Source: Legionella sp.
Lineage (GTDB): Bacteria > Pseudomonadota > Gammaproteobacteria > Legionellales > Legionellaceae
Assembly (NCBI GenBank): GCA_030680075.1
Contig: JAUXWR010000088.1
Location: forward strand, 62,001-126,000
Reading direction: 5' to 3'
DNA length: 64,000 nucleotides
Below, one piece after another: positions 53,026 through 63,016 of the stretch; the stretch's first letter is position 1, and each line of letters opens with the position of its first letter. Position numbers and translations under genes: made by a program. The notes beneath the pieces are model-generated. The model was not told where the DNA came from. It searched no databases and saw only the letters and a list, made by a program, of their open reading frames with translations.

Positions 53026-54564
53026 TGTGCGCAATTCTTGTATTCTATCTTTATAACTGAGGGTCATATTTTTTACGCCTTGTAATTCTTTATCCACTGA
53101 TTCAACTATTTTGTATGATTCTGACAGCTCACCCCAGAAATTATTTTTTCCATATTTTGATTCCAGTGTATTTCTCAAAACATTTATAATTGTCTGAGCA
53201 TGTGTTAAATCTCCACGCTCCATACACGATATTACTTGTTTAAGTCCATATTGTATTAAAACATTTTTTTGAATGCCGGCTCTTAAGGGACTTAAAAATT
53301 GGTTCTTAATATCTTGATTATATCCATATTGGAGTTTTGTGATGCGATCTTTTACTTTTAAGATGTAATCATCTAATTTATTAAGCTCTTGAACTTCGCG
53401 TAGTTTTTGTAAATCAACGGGATTTTTATTTTTAATTTGAGCATGTAAATTTTGCCTCAATAATAGGGTTTTATTATATTGGATTGAGTCATCGAGGGCA
53501 GCATCAAAAGCAGTTTGATTACCAGTAAGATATATTGATTCTAAATTAATGCTATTAAATTGAGGAATATTTTGGAACTCGCTTCTTACCGAACTTAAAG
53601 TGAGTGGAGCCGTGAACTCATTAAGGGTATGTCCACCACTATTAAAAAGCATTGCTGAAGTCAGAAGCTGGCTAAATTGAGCCATTTTGGACGCAGAATC
53701 AGTGAATACTCCTTGTCCTTCCTTTTGTAGTTTTGCATGAGCGCGTAACTGACAAAGCATTGTCCCAGAGATTGAGTTAGAAAAAGGATGAACCATTTTA
53801 CCGAAATTGGACTCTACCCATTTTGCATGTTTTACAAATGAAGCTTGATCAGAAGGCTTTAAGTAAGGGATTTCCGTCTCACTTCGTGCAATGTCATTAA
53901 GAGCTATAGGCATATGTCCTTTTAACAGACCCAGATTTTGGTTTCGTGTAGTTTCCTGGTCCGCAGTCATTACTTTGCCCTTGTTACTTTCAGAATAAAT
54001 TCCAGTACCGTAAATATTTAAAGGCATTGGCGTATACCATGCATTGATTACGCCTAAAAAAGAGCTTTTAACAAGGAGTTCAAGCTTTCTCTTGTCATCT
54101 GTAGATAAATTGGGAAACATTTTTCCTGAGTTTATTTTATTTATATAGTCCCCATATTCCTTGAATAAATCTTTATCTGTTTTTTCAAAATCTCCATTTA
54201 GAACATGGGCAATGCTTCCTTTTTTATCATCGGGAACCATGCTGTGCAATCTTTCGACATGTTGTTCTAAATCACAGAGATTTATTTCACTTAAACCATG
54301 AGTTAGTGATTCATAACTCAGATGTGTTTCAAAGTACCGTCTTGTCGGATCGTTATTAATAGTTGCTGCATCAAATGATACTTGATAGGAATCTAAAACC
54401 GGATCTTGTAATAATCTTCTAATCGCCGATTCTTTGTCAGGTGTTTCTGCTCCAGATAAATACAATTTTTTCAATTGTAATGCTTTTGCAGTATTTTCTT
54501 TATAATGGTCGAGTAACAGTAATAAACCTTGTCCTGGAGAAATTACTGGCTTGTATTTAGACAT
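52957..54564 (-). CDS. Hypothetical 535-residue protein; candidate effector
   Basis: This hydrophilic, mostly helical protein has no signal peptide or membrane segment. The start ATG follows gagaag. I see no known catalytic motif. The last 100 residues are rich in Lys, Glu, Ser and Ile, and the extreme C-terminus (SSKEEAVISKLRL) has a Glu-containing stretch followed by hydrophobic residues, a style common in Dot/Icm substrates. Neighbours support accessory status: the 3' end is duplicated at the left edge of the adjacent islet, and a CaaX-bearing candidate effector lies 105 bp upstream in the same direction. Confidence 0.72.
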   Translation of the reverse strand: MSKYKPVISPGQGLLLLLDHYKENTAKALQLKKLYLSGAETPDKESAIRRLLQDPVLDSYQVSFDAATINNDPTRRYFETHLSYESLTHGLSEINLCDLEQHVERLHSMVPDDKKGSIAHVLNGDFEKTDKDLFKEYGDYINKINSGKMFPNLSTDDKRKLELLVKSSFLGVINAWYTPMPLNIYGTGIYSESNKGKVMTADQETTRNQNLGLLKGHMPIALNDIARSETEIPYLKPSDQASFVKHAKWVESNFGKMVHPFSNSISGTMLCQLRAHAKLQKEGQGVFTDSASKMAQFSQLLTSAMLFNSGGHTLNEFTAPLTLSSVRSEFQNIPQFNSINLESIYLTGNQTAFDAALDDSIQYNKTLLLRQNLHAQIKNKNPVDLQKLREVQELNKLDDYILKVKDRITKLQYGYNQDIKNQFLSPLRAGIQKNVLIQYGLKQVISCMERGDLTHAQTIINVLRNTLESKYGKNNFWGELSESYKIVESVDKELQGVKNMTLSYKDRIQELRTSIDTSSILDSSKEEAVISKLRL

Positions 54565-54669
54565 TTTTTTCTTCTCATGACTTATCTGTTTATTTAATTA
54601 TAAGTTATGATAGAAAGATGTGTTAATAATTATGCAATTCGTATACATATTACCTAGTATATGTTTTAT

Positions 54670-55398
54670 CTATAAAATTACACAGGATGAGGAGGGTCCC
54701 TCTTTTTTTTTTGAGGTTTCCTTGTCTTTTTCGGCAAAAAATGAACTTGACCCCTCAAAAGTGCCGGAAAAAGGAAAACCATTACCATTCCAGGGAATAA
54801 ATTTACTCATATCATTAAAATAACAAAGTTGTTGAGAGTTTAATAACAGTGGTTGTTTAGATGTACCTATTACCCGGATAAGCTCTTCTGTAAGCCTTAA
54901 TTTAATATTTTGCATAACACTTACGTCCAGGCGTTTGTATTGATAGGCAAGCGTAATATGAAAAAAAGCAGGAATACCCATTTGTACATTATGGGAGCTT
55001 GCGATTTGTGAAATAGCACGCAGTTGCTCTTCAGGTAAAGTCACTCTAAGTTGAAGTGCACCTGCTAATTCAACGGCGTCGATCGAGATGGATGGTGTGA
55101 ATTCCATGTCATTAATCATTTGATGTAAAGATTGAAAAAGTGGATTATTACCAGTTATAAAAGATTTCCATTTTTGGCTACCTATTTGCTCTTCAGTAAA
55201 TAAATTAATAGTAGTCATGTGATAACTGGAGAATGGGAGAGGTGAAAAATAATCTGTAAATTCCTTATCCTTAATAAGCATTTCATAAATAGTACGCAAA
55301 AGTGTATCCGTTTTATTAACACTAGCTATCACCGTAATTCCAGGAAAATGAGTATAATTTCCCTGTTCATCTAATTTTTTTAGAGGCATATTATTCAT
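54670..55398 (-). CDS. DUF1868-like 2H phosphoesterase with C-terminal CaaX box; candidate prenylated effector
   Basis: This 242-residue protein shows THFPGITVIASV (16-27) and two H-x-T motifs, His60-x-Thr62 (SSYHMTTINLF) and His147-x-Thr149 (FFHITLAYQY). They are placed as in 2H phosphoesterases, which act on cyclic or linear nucleotide phosphates, and the FPG and SSYHMT features recall the DUF1868 branch. The C-terminus is AEKDKETSKKKEGPSSS followed by Cys-Val-Ile-Leu. That is a CaaX box whose final Leu favours geranylgeranylation, with a basic run upstream. Bacteria do not prenylate proteins this way, so the motif suggests action inside a eukaryotic host. Enzyme activity and secretion are unproven. 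Confidence 0.82.
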   Translation of the reverse strand: MNNMPLKKLDEQGNYTHFPGITVIASVNKTDTLLRTIYEMLIKDKEFTDYFSPLPFSSYHMTTINLFTEEQIGSQKWKSFITGNNPLFQSLHQMINDMEFTPSISIDAVELAGALQLRVTLPEEQLRAISQIASSHNVQMGIPAFFHITLAYQYKRLDVSVMQNIKLRLTEELIRVIGTSKQPLLLNSQQLCYFNDMSKFIPWNGNGFPFSGTFEGSSSFFAEKDKETSKKKEGPSSSCVIL

Positions 55399-55483
55399 CC
55401 AGTATGATTTGTATAATTATATACCATTACTATATTAAATGATTTTTATGTTCTCAAACGCCTTTCGCGTTGCTCATACATAG

Positions 55484-58400
55484 TCAGGTTGGTAAGCATA
55501 ATTCTGCTTTAACTTCTTTATACTCCCAATTAACCCACAGATTAGTGGCTAAATAAAAGAGACCGCAGCGTATAGGCAGGTTATTTTGTTCGGCAAGAAG
55601 TGTTGCATACCCATTTACTTGCACGCGATGGTTTTTTTGTGCTTTGTCATCGTCTGTACCGGTTTTAAAATCAATAATCCAACGAACACCCTCAGAGCAA
55701 AATGTTCTATCGATAATTTTGGTGCAGGCTTTACCATTTTCCTGAACCAGCAATTCGTATTCGTTTTTTTCGTCGCTGTGCTTTTGACATAGCCAAAGCC
55801 CTACAGGGTTGCAAAAGAGGGTACTAATTTGAGCGTGTAGCGTCGCAAGCGCGTGCTCTTGCTCTGTGAGGGTGAAACCTAAGCTTTTGAAGCGATTGGC
55901 GACCATCCCCCAGGGGAGTTCGTCGATTTTTTGTGGATGCATATCGCATATCCATTGCAGTAACTCATGCGCGACAATACCAGTTAAGCGTGCAGTAGAG
56001 GGTATTAGCAAAGGGGTTGAGGCCGTCGTTTGGGGGGCGCTGATAGTTGCGGGGCCACTGTAATAATGTAAAGGGAGTCTTGTAAGTACAGGCAACGCAG
56101 GCGTGCTTTCATTTGTCTTATCAGGCATTTCTACTGGCGAAAAATCCACATTTTTGAGAAGCTCTCTGAACGTTCCAGAGGAAATTTTTTCATCAGCGTC
56201 AAAGAGATATAGCCTTTTTTTAGCGCGAGTCGCTGCCACATACAAGAGACGTTGTTGTTCATAGCTTTCTTTATCGGCATTAATTTCACCCAGATATTTA
56301 TAAAGAAGGCAGGACTTTTGATGAGCGGCATAAATAGGGGAGAGTAGTAAGAAATCCTCTTGATACTGTCTTGGCAGTTTCAGCCAGCGTAACAAGGGTT
56401 TATCCCGTTGTTGCGGTTTACTGCCAAGGCCTGGCAAAATAACACAGTCAAATTCCAGCCCTTTGGATTTATGAATAGTCATTATTTGCAAGCGCGCCTG
56501 AGTTACGCGTTCTGAATAAAGGCGTTCGTATTCTTTTTCAAATTGCTCGAAATCGGCTATTTGCCCATCGATGGTATAACGATTCAGCAATACAAAAAAT
56601 TGTTCAAGATCATCTCTTTGAGCTTTTTCGAGAATACTTTCACCATGTAGTTGTTTGATAACCGTAATAATCCAGTCAGTCAGAGGCTGTTGATGGCGAG
56701 TGGCTATAGCCTCGTGCATTACTTTATAAATAAATTCCGCGCGCATTAATCCTTCAGCACTTAGGCCAGTTATCTTACGAAGTTGCGAGAGGGCAAAATA
56801 GATGGATTTTTTCTTATCAAAATTCGCAATGCAATGAAGGTCTGATAAGCACAAGCCGCACCAGGGACTGCGTAACAGGGCAAGCCAGGGTAGTCGATTA
56901 GCCGGCATGAGTAGCGCTTTGATTATTGACCAGATATCAATCAGGTGCGGCATATTGGATAATTTTTCAATTTCAACGCCCTGAAAAGGAATGTTTTTTG
57001 CGCGCAAAAGAGGAATCAAGCTTGATAATTGATTACGCGATCGCACAAGGATAGCAATATCCTGATTAGGATAGTTTTGTAATTCAAGTGCAACTAACTC
57101 AACCAGTGCTTGCGCTTCCTGATGTTTACTGTCACAGAATTTGGCAAAAACGCCGCTATCATCCGTTGCACTTAAATTGGCAATTGAAGAATGAAATGAT
57201 ATCGCTCCGGATTGCATATCATCGTGTGCCGGAAAAATGGTTTTAAATTGCGAGTTGACCCAATTAACAATAGTCGGGGTTGAACGAAAATTAGTGCTTA
57301 ATTCCAGCGGTGTTAATTGAATTGCACCGATTCCCTCCTTCTGTGCTTTCAGAAATAGCCCTACTTCAGCTTGCCTGAAACGGTAAATCGATTGCATAGG
57401 GTCACCGACTACGAATAATGTTTTCCCATCATTTGCGAGCCAGCCCTGAACCAGTTTTGTTAATAATTGAAATTGTTGAATGGATGTATCCTGAAATTCA
57501 TCAACCAGTAAATGGTGGATGGCATTATCAAGATAAAGGGCTAAATCAGTAGGGGAGTCTTCATTACCTAAAGCAAATAAAGCCTGCTCTGAAATAGCGG
57601 TAAAATCAACTTTGTTAGCTTCACAAAAAACGAGATGTAAGTGCGCGGCAAGCATAGGTAGCAAGGTTAAGAGGGCTTGCAAAACATTCCATTGTGAATC
57701 GTCGTAAAAGGGTGCCGGCAGATTTTTTACGCGTAAGAGCGCTTTTATAAAATCAGGATTATCATCCAGTTCACTTAATAATTCTTTGCTGCGCGCTTTT
57801 AATGATTTGTATAAACTCTTTTCACACGAGTCACTTCGTAAGCCCACATTATGGTCAAAACTTTTCCGTATCGAGTCATCTTTTGTTAAAAGTAGGGCCG
57901 CAAGACCACTCGCCACTTCGCGCGTCAACTCATCGAAATGGTGCCAATCAGTCAGATGATAACGAAGAGAATCCCGATTAGATTCAATAGATGCTACCTT
58001 GCGGCTTAACGCAAAAAGTTCTTCTTGAAGGTTTTGCGGGATACACAACCGCAATCGCTCAAGTTCGTGTTGTTCTATAAATAACAGCGCTTCTTCACAG
58101 GTTTCTCTGGTTTGTGCGCGAGCGCTATAAAGTAAGCTCAGCCATTGTTCACGCATTGATAATAAGTTGCACAATAGATCAAGGAGTTTATCCTGTCGAT
58201 TATCGAGGTGTTCGAGCAGCAACTCGATAGCTGGCTGCAACGGCTCTTGCTCGAGGGCATCATTAATACAGGCTCTCACTGCCAGCCGATATAGCGATTG
58301 AGGGGAATCAGCAATATCGGCGTAAGGAATTTGCTGCTCATGCAGGGGAATCGCGTGGGTCAGTGTTTGACATAGCGAGTCAATCGTAATTATTTTTAAG

Positions 58401-58735
58401 CGCCCTGGTTGTTTCAGGAGTTGCCAGTTCAGCGCTTTGCAACGTTGTAATGCATCAATAGCATATTGATTAGTTAATTGCTGATGAGGAGACGTGGCCG
58501 GTAATTGTTGATGAGCATGGGTTAAGGCGCGTAAAATACGCTCACGCATTTCACTGGCGGCTTTGCGGGTAAAGGTCAAGGCGACAATTTGCTCAGGCGC
58601 ATTAACGGTACTTAGTAATCGTAAGTACCGTTGTGTTAATAATTCGGTCTTGCCAGACCCCGCTGGTGCCTGAACGATATATGAGCCAAAGGGGTTAGTA
58701 GCCTCTTGGCGAGCCGCCTGGTCTGAAACCATCAT
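55484..58735 (-). CDS. addA: UvrD-type helicase/nuclease of the AddA/RecB family
   Basis: This 1083-residue protein has an SF1 helicase core with Walker A VQAPAGSGKTELLTQRYL, motif Ia region ALTFTRKAASEMRERI, Walker B HHLLVDEFQDTSIQQ, and later motifs VVGDPMQSIYRFRQAEVG, STNFRST and IMTIHKSKGLEFDCVILPG. The C-terminal RecB-type nuclease retains WIIDFKTG with the catalytic Asp and Lys. Such proteins process double-strand breaks for recombination. AddA rather than RecB is suggested by fusion style and size. An addB partner is not in the window; it would be expected elsewhere. The start overlaps lysAC by 4 bp. Confidence 0.9.
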   Translation of the reverse strand: MMVSDQAARQEATNPFGSYIVQAPAGSGKTELLTQRYLRLLSTVNAPEQIVALTFTRKAASEMRERILRALTHAHQQLPATSPHQQLTNQYAIDALQRCKALNWQLLKQPGRLKIITIDSLCQTLTHAIPLHEQQIPYADIADSPQSLYRLAVRACINDALEQEPLQPAIELLLEHLDNRQDKLLDLLCNLLSMREQWLSLLYSARAQTRETCEEALLFIEQHELERLRLCIPQNLQEELFALSRKVASIESNRDSLRYHLTDWHHFDELTREVASGLAALLLTKDDSIRKSFDHNVGLRSDSCEKSLYKSLKARSKELLSELDDNPDFIKALLRVKNLPAPFYDDSQWNVLQALLTLLPMLAAHLHLVFCEANKVDFTAISEQALFALGNEDSPTDLALYLDNAIHHLLVDEFQDTSIQQFQLLTKLVQGWLANDGKTLFVVGDPMQSIYRFRQAEVGLFLKAQKEGIGAIQLTPLELSTNFRSTPTIVNWVNSQFKTIFPAHDDMQSGAISFHSSIANLSATDDSGVFAKFCDSKHQEAQALVELVALELQNYPNQDIAILVRSRNQLSSLIPLLRAKNIPFQGVEIEKLSNMPHLIDIWSIIKALLMPANRLPWLALLRSPWCGLCLSDLHCIANFDKKKSIYFALSQLRKITGLSAEGLMRAEFIYKVMHEAIATRHQQPLTDWIITVIKQLHGESILEKAQRDDLEQFFVLLNRYTIDGQIADFEQFEKEYERLYSERVTQARLQIMTIHKSKGLEFDCVILPGLGSKPQQRDKPLLRWLKLPRQYQEDFLLLSPIYAAHQKSCLLYKYLGEINADKESYEQQRLLYVAATRAKKRLYLFDADEKISSGTFRELLKNVDFSPVEMPDKTNESTPALPVLTRLPLHYYSGPATISAPQTTASTPLLIPSTARLTGIVAHELLQWICDMHPQKIDELPWGMVANRFKSLGFTLTEQEHALATLHAQISTLFCNPVGLWLCQKHSDEKNEYELLVQENGKACTKIIDRTFCSEGVRWIIDFKTGTDDDKAQKNHRVQVNGYATLLAEQNNLPIRCGLFYLATNLWVNWEYKEVKAELCLPT

Positions 58736-61293
58736 TCCACCATTATTTCCTGAGCGGGCGGCCTTAAATTATAGTTTGAACTCATGCAATAACCATATGC
58801 ACCCGTATTTGCTATTAACAGGATATCGTTTTCTCGTGTTTGAGGGAGGAATCGGTCATACCCTAATGTATCTCCTGACTCGCAAATGGGACCCACAACA
58901 TGCGCAAACTCTGTTTTTTCATCATGCAAACGGCTTAAATTAACAATTTCATGATAGGCACCGTATAAAGAGGGGCGCATCAACGAATTCATGCCGGTTT
59001 CAATGCCTACAAATCGGACTTTGCCTTTTTCCTTGCATTGCGTCACCTTCGCCAAAATAATACCGCTATCGGCAACAAAATAACGCCCAGGCTCTAACCA
59101 GAATGACAATTGGGAAAAGCTCGCTTTAACCGCCATAAGAGAGGCATCAAGGACGGCGAGATCCAATGGTTGCTGACCTGGTTTTTCAACAATCCCCAAG
59201 CCACCGCCCAGATTAATAATCGTCACATCAGGGAACAGGCTAATTAACATGCTTAACATTTGAGCCGTGTTTTGCCATAAGTCCGTGGTTAAAATCCCAC
59301 TGCCGGAATGAGCATGTAAGCCAATAATGTTGATATCGTGTTTGGCTACTAGTTTACAGGCTTTGTCCAAATCAGCCTGTACAATACCAAATTTGGATTC
59401 GTTGCCAGCCGTGCTTACAAACTTGTGGTGGCCCGCGCCACTACCGGGATCAATTCGTAAAAAAATCGATTGTTTTTTGAAAAGTTCTGGCCAATTTTCC
59501 AATGGATAAAGACTATCAACCGTCAGATGGCAATTTAAAGCGAGCGCAAATTCGTACTCGTTTTTGGCTGCAAAATTAGGGGTAAATAAAATGCGTTTAC
59601 GGTCGATATCCGGAAAAAGCTCAAGAATACGTTGTAACTCCTGAATGGATACACATTCAAAGCCAATGCCTTTTTTATACAAGGTTTTTAACGTATCAGG
59701 ATTGGGATTGGCTTTTATCGCATAGAAAAGTTTGTCAATCGATTCAAGGCCGAGTAAGTCATCGGCGCGCATCTCCTGCGTTTCTTTATCATAGACATAG
59801 CAAGGGGAGTTATCGTGCGCCAAATCAAGAAGGTATTCGCGTTTATTTTCCCACCAGGGCGCTTTGCGAACGACGGGGGTGCCAAATTCTTCATGCCAGC
59901 TTTTAGAGTAATAATAACTTTGAGGACTATTTTCGATGAGCAGCCCATGTAACTGCTGACACAATTTTTCAGCCTGCGACTCATCAACGACAAAGGTTAA
60001 ATTTAAATCATTGGACGCAAGCGACATGAGATAAACCTGTTTGGCTTCAAATACTTCGAGCGTTGGGCCTAGGCGCGGTAAAACGGTGCGAATATGATGA
60101 CCAACAAGACTGACGGCACTACAGGGTTCAATCAGCTTGGCACGACCAAATACATTCAGGTCGGCAATAAGCGCATCTAATGCGCGGCGGTCATGCAATT
60201 TGGCATTGCTATCTAATGAAAGCGTGACGTTAAACTCAGAAGAAGACAGCAAATCGACCGAAAACCCATGTGTTTTAAACGCCGCAAAAACATCTGCCAA
60301 AAATCCCACCTGTTGCCACATATTAAGCGTATCAATTGAGATAAGGATGATACTGTGCTTTACCTGAATTGATTTAATAGGTGGTGCGTGTTCATCGGTT
60401 TCCTGTGAAATTCGCGTACCGGAGTGTTCTGGCATGCGGGTGAATTTTACTGCCATCGGAATACCGGCCTGGCGCACTGGTGGTAAACAGTTAGGGTGTA
60501 AAACTTTGGCACCCATGGAGGCTATCTCCTGCGCCTCATCATAATTAAGTTGTTTAAGCAGGCGGGCATGCGGGAGTTGGTGGGGGTTAGCTGTATAAAT
60601 TCCTGGAACATCTGTCCAGATTTCACAGCTCGTCGCCTCTAAAATGGCGGCTAGTAAAGCCGCTGAGGTATCAGAGCCTCCGCGACCTAATAATACGGTA
60701 TCGCCATTGGGGTTTGCGGCAAAAAAACCTTGAGTAATAATGGCGCCAGCACCTGAAGCAAGCAGCTGTTGCTTGAGCTCAGGATTGGGCTCACTGGTGC
60801 ACCTGGCTGCAAGAAAATTGACTGTTTCACCCCCTGCGATGGGCGTGGAAATCAGGGCTTCTCGTACATCAAACCATAAGCAATGAATGCCTTGTTTCAT
60901 CAAAAACGCATGCCCAAGCCGGGTCATCATTATTTCACCAAGACTTAAAATTTGAGCGCGGGTTTTAGCGGGCGCTTCTCTTAAGAGCGCAATGCCCGTC
61001 AGCCATTGATTAAGTTGGATTGTTTCAGCGTTGATGAGATCCGCGGGTACTTGCAGGCTCTCTGCCAATTTAACATAACCCTGGATGATGTCATCCTGAA
61101 TTGATTGATGTTGATCAAGCAGAGCTGCATCGGTCGCTTGTTCCAATTTATTGGATACTTGCGTTAAGGCCGAACAGACAATAACAGGTTGTAGGCCGGT
61201 ACTAATATGCTGTTTGGTTATTTTTGCAATATTTTCCCATGTTTGTAAGGATGAAACGCTGGTTCCGCCAAATTTAGTGACTACTTGTCGCAT
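58732..61293 (-). CDS. lysAC: Bifunctional aspartate kinase / diaminopimelate decarboxylase
   Basis: This 853-residue fusion has an N-terminal aspartate kinase (TKFGGTSVSSLQTWEN, LGRGGSDTSAALLAA, ACT-domain region to about 440). A fold-III PLP decarboxylase follows, with the PLP Lys in KLFYAIKANPNPD, the Gly-rich NLGGGLGIVEKPG and the catalytic Cys motif GPICESGDTLG. It catalyses the first and last steps of lysine/DAP biosynthesis. I chose ATG 61293 (MRQVVTKFGG); the frame extends 23 odd residues to 61362. This fusion is known in some gammaproteobacteria including Legionella and Xanthomonas relatives. Confidence 0.94.
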   Translation of the reverse strand: MRQVVTKFGGTSVSSLQTWENIAKITKQHISTGLQPVIVCSALTQVSNKLEQATDAALLDQHQSIQDDIIQGYVKLAESLQVPADLINAETIQLNQWLTGIALLREAPAKTRAQILSLGEIMMTRLGHAFLMKQGIHCLWFDVREALISTPIAGGETVNFLAARCTSEPNPELKQQLLASGAGAIITQGFFAANPNGDTVLLGRGGSDTSAALLAAILEATSCEIWTDVPGIYTANPHQLPHARLLKQLNYDEAQEIASMGAKVLHPNCLPPVRQAGIPMAVKFTRMPEHSGTRISQETDEHAPPIKSIQVKHSIILISIDTLNMWQQVGFLADVFAAFKTHGFSVDLLSSSEFNVTLSLDSNAKLHDRRALDALIADLNVFGRAKLIEPCSAVSLVGHHIRTVLPRLGPTLEVFEAKQVYLMSLASNDLNLTFVVDESQAEKLCQQLHGLLIENSPQSYYYSKSWHEEFGTPVVRKAPWWENKREYLLDLAHDNSPCYVYDKETQEMRADDLLGLESIDKLFYAIKANPNPDTLKTLYKKGIGFECVSIQELQRILELFPDIDRKRILFTPNFAAKNEYEFALALNCHLTVDSLYPLENWPELFKKQSIFLRIDPGSGAGHHKFVSTAGNESKFGIVQADLDKACKLVAKHDINIIGLHAHSGSGILTTDLWQNTAQMLSMLISLFPDVTIINLGGGLGIVEKPGQQPLDLAVLDASLMAVKASFSQLSFWLEPGRYFVADSGIILAKVTQCKEKGKVRFVGIETGMNSLMRPSLYGAYHEIVNLSRLHDEKTEFAHVVGPICESGDTLGYDRFLPQTRENDILLIANTGAYGYCMSSNYNLRPPAQEIMVE

Positions 61294-61542
61294 AGAATTA
61301 TCCGAACAAAAAAAGAACACATTAACATGGAGTTGCTTGTCTTTACAAGTAAAACTCATCAAGTCAATGTCCTTATATAATCACACTGTTTCGATAGTGT
61401 CCGTGTTGATTTTAATATGGCTATTTCTGCTATTTATCAGTAATTTATTTTTGGTAATCGTTTGAAAAAAAGCTTAATTCATTTATCATCGCCATTGGAT
61501 TACGGTGAGGATTCAGATGTATTTTTATGTAAGGAGTGTGGA

Positions 61543-62928
61543 GTGATTAGCGTGCAAAAACCAATAAAAACAAGCATTAGTATTACTGTTGCGGCTATTA
61601 TGGCAGCTAGCGCCCATGCTGGTAGTTTCTCTCTGTACACAGAGGGTAATGGTGCCGCCACCGGTAACTATGCGGCAGGTATTGCAGCTGAAGCAGCAGA
61701 TGCCTCTATCGGCTGGTATAATCCAGCGGGATTAGCACTTTTGCACGATGAGCAAGCGGTGTTTGGAGCCGTAGGCGTGGCACCTGATTCGATTCTGACG
61801 GGCTCAAGTATTTACCATACTCCTGGCTTTCCTGACTATATACAGTCTTATAGTAATATAAATGGCGGTAAAAACGCGTTGGTTCCATCATTTCATTATG
61901 CGCGCCCATTAGGTGAAAACAGTACTGTTGGTTTAAGTGTGGTATCACCCTTTGGTCTATCGACTGACTGGGGGAGAGCAGGTCCCGTGCGCTACGCCGC
62001 GACCGTCAGCGAACTTGTCACGACCAATATTTCCCCTGAAATTGGGGGTAGATTATCGGAGAATTTTGCTATAGGTGCCGGTGTTGATTTGCAGTATGCA
62101 CGTGTAAAATTCAACCAGATTATCGGTTCACCTGCAACTCTGGACGCAATAGGGCAGCCGCCAATTTTGTTTGATTCTTATTCTTATAACAGCGGCCATT
62201 CCTTTGGTGTGGGTTTTCATGCGGGCTTAATGATGATGGTCAATGATGACCATACCCGTATTGGTTTGAATTACCAATCCATCATGAATCATAAATTTCA
62301 TGGTTACAGTCGGTTAAAGGGACGTTTGGCTTCCCCAACTCTCTCTGACGATTACGCGGTATTTATGAGTAATCACCTCTCAAGTAATAGCATCGAACTG
62401 CCAGATATTGTTACCCTTAGCGGGTACCATGATGTCAATGAAAGCTGGGCAGTATTAGGTTCTGTTGTCTACACCGGTTGGCAATCGTTAAAAACCATTC
62501 AGTTAAATAATGTGGCGGCCTTTGTACCTGTTACGCAAGCTCTGGTGGACTCTGTTGCAACAGAATATTACAAAAACGTCTGGCGTTTTTCTGTTGGTGC
62601 TAACTATAAGGTCAATACCAGGTTAATGATGAGAGCGGGACTTGGATACGACCAAACACCAACCCGTGATGCTTACCGTGATGTCCGTATTGCTGACTCC
62701 AATCGTTGGGCGACTGCTATCGGTGCTCATTATCAAGCGCGACCTAATATTGGGCTTGATCTTGGTTATACGCATTTGTTCTCTCAAGGTGATTGGGTAA
62801 ACAAAACTCAAGCCATAGGAACCAGTAGTTATACTGTTAGCGCTCATGCAAAAGGCTCAGCTGATTTAGTTGGTGTTCAGTTAACCTGGCTAATGGATGG
62901 TGTTGAGCCTTCAAACATGAAAGCTTAA
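61543..62928 (+). CDS. OmpP1/FadL/TodX family outer-membrane transporter
   Basis: This 461-residue barrel protein has a signal peptide (PIKTSISITVAAIMAASAHAG) and the FadL hallmark near the mature N-terminus (GNGAATGNYAAG, ASIGWYNPAGLALL). Conserved strands follow (VGLSVVSPFGLSTDWG, GLNYQSIMNHKFHG) to the end. FadL proteins pass long-chain fatty acids or other hydrophobic molecules across the outer membrane. GTG 61543 is used because aaggag lies six bases upstream and it leads straight into the signal peptide; an upstream in-frame start at 61462 would put 27 polar residues before it. Confidence 0.92.
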   Translation: MISVQKPIKTSISITVAAIMAASAHAGSFSLYTEGNGAATGNYAAGIAAEAADASIGWYNPAGLALLHDEQAVFGAVGVAPDSILTGSSIYHTPGFPDYIQSYSNINGGKNALVPSFHYARPLGENSTVGLSVVSPFGLSTDWGRAGPVRYAATVSELVTTNISPEIGGRLSENFAIGAGVDLQYARVKFNQIIGSPATLDAIGQPPILFDSYSYNSGHSFGVGFHAGLMMMVNDDHTRIGLNYQSIMNHKFHGYSRLKGRLASPTLSDDYAVFMSNHLSSNSIELPDIVTLSGYHDVNESWAVLGSVVYTGWQSLKTIQLNNVAAFVPVTQALVDSVATEYYKNVWRFSVGANYKVNTRLMMRAGLGYDQTPTRDAYRDVRIADSNRWATAIGAHYQARPNIGLDLGYTHLFSQGDWVNKTQAIGTSSYTVSAHAKGSADLVGVQLTWLMDGVEPSNMKA

Positions 62929-63016
62929 TATTTGTCCTTAAAAAACAGGGTTAATGGTTAGGAGCATGATGTAACTAACCATTAACCCTTAATTAGAAAT
63001 GAAAGTTGTACCTTAG

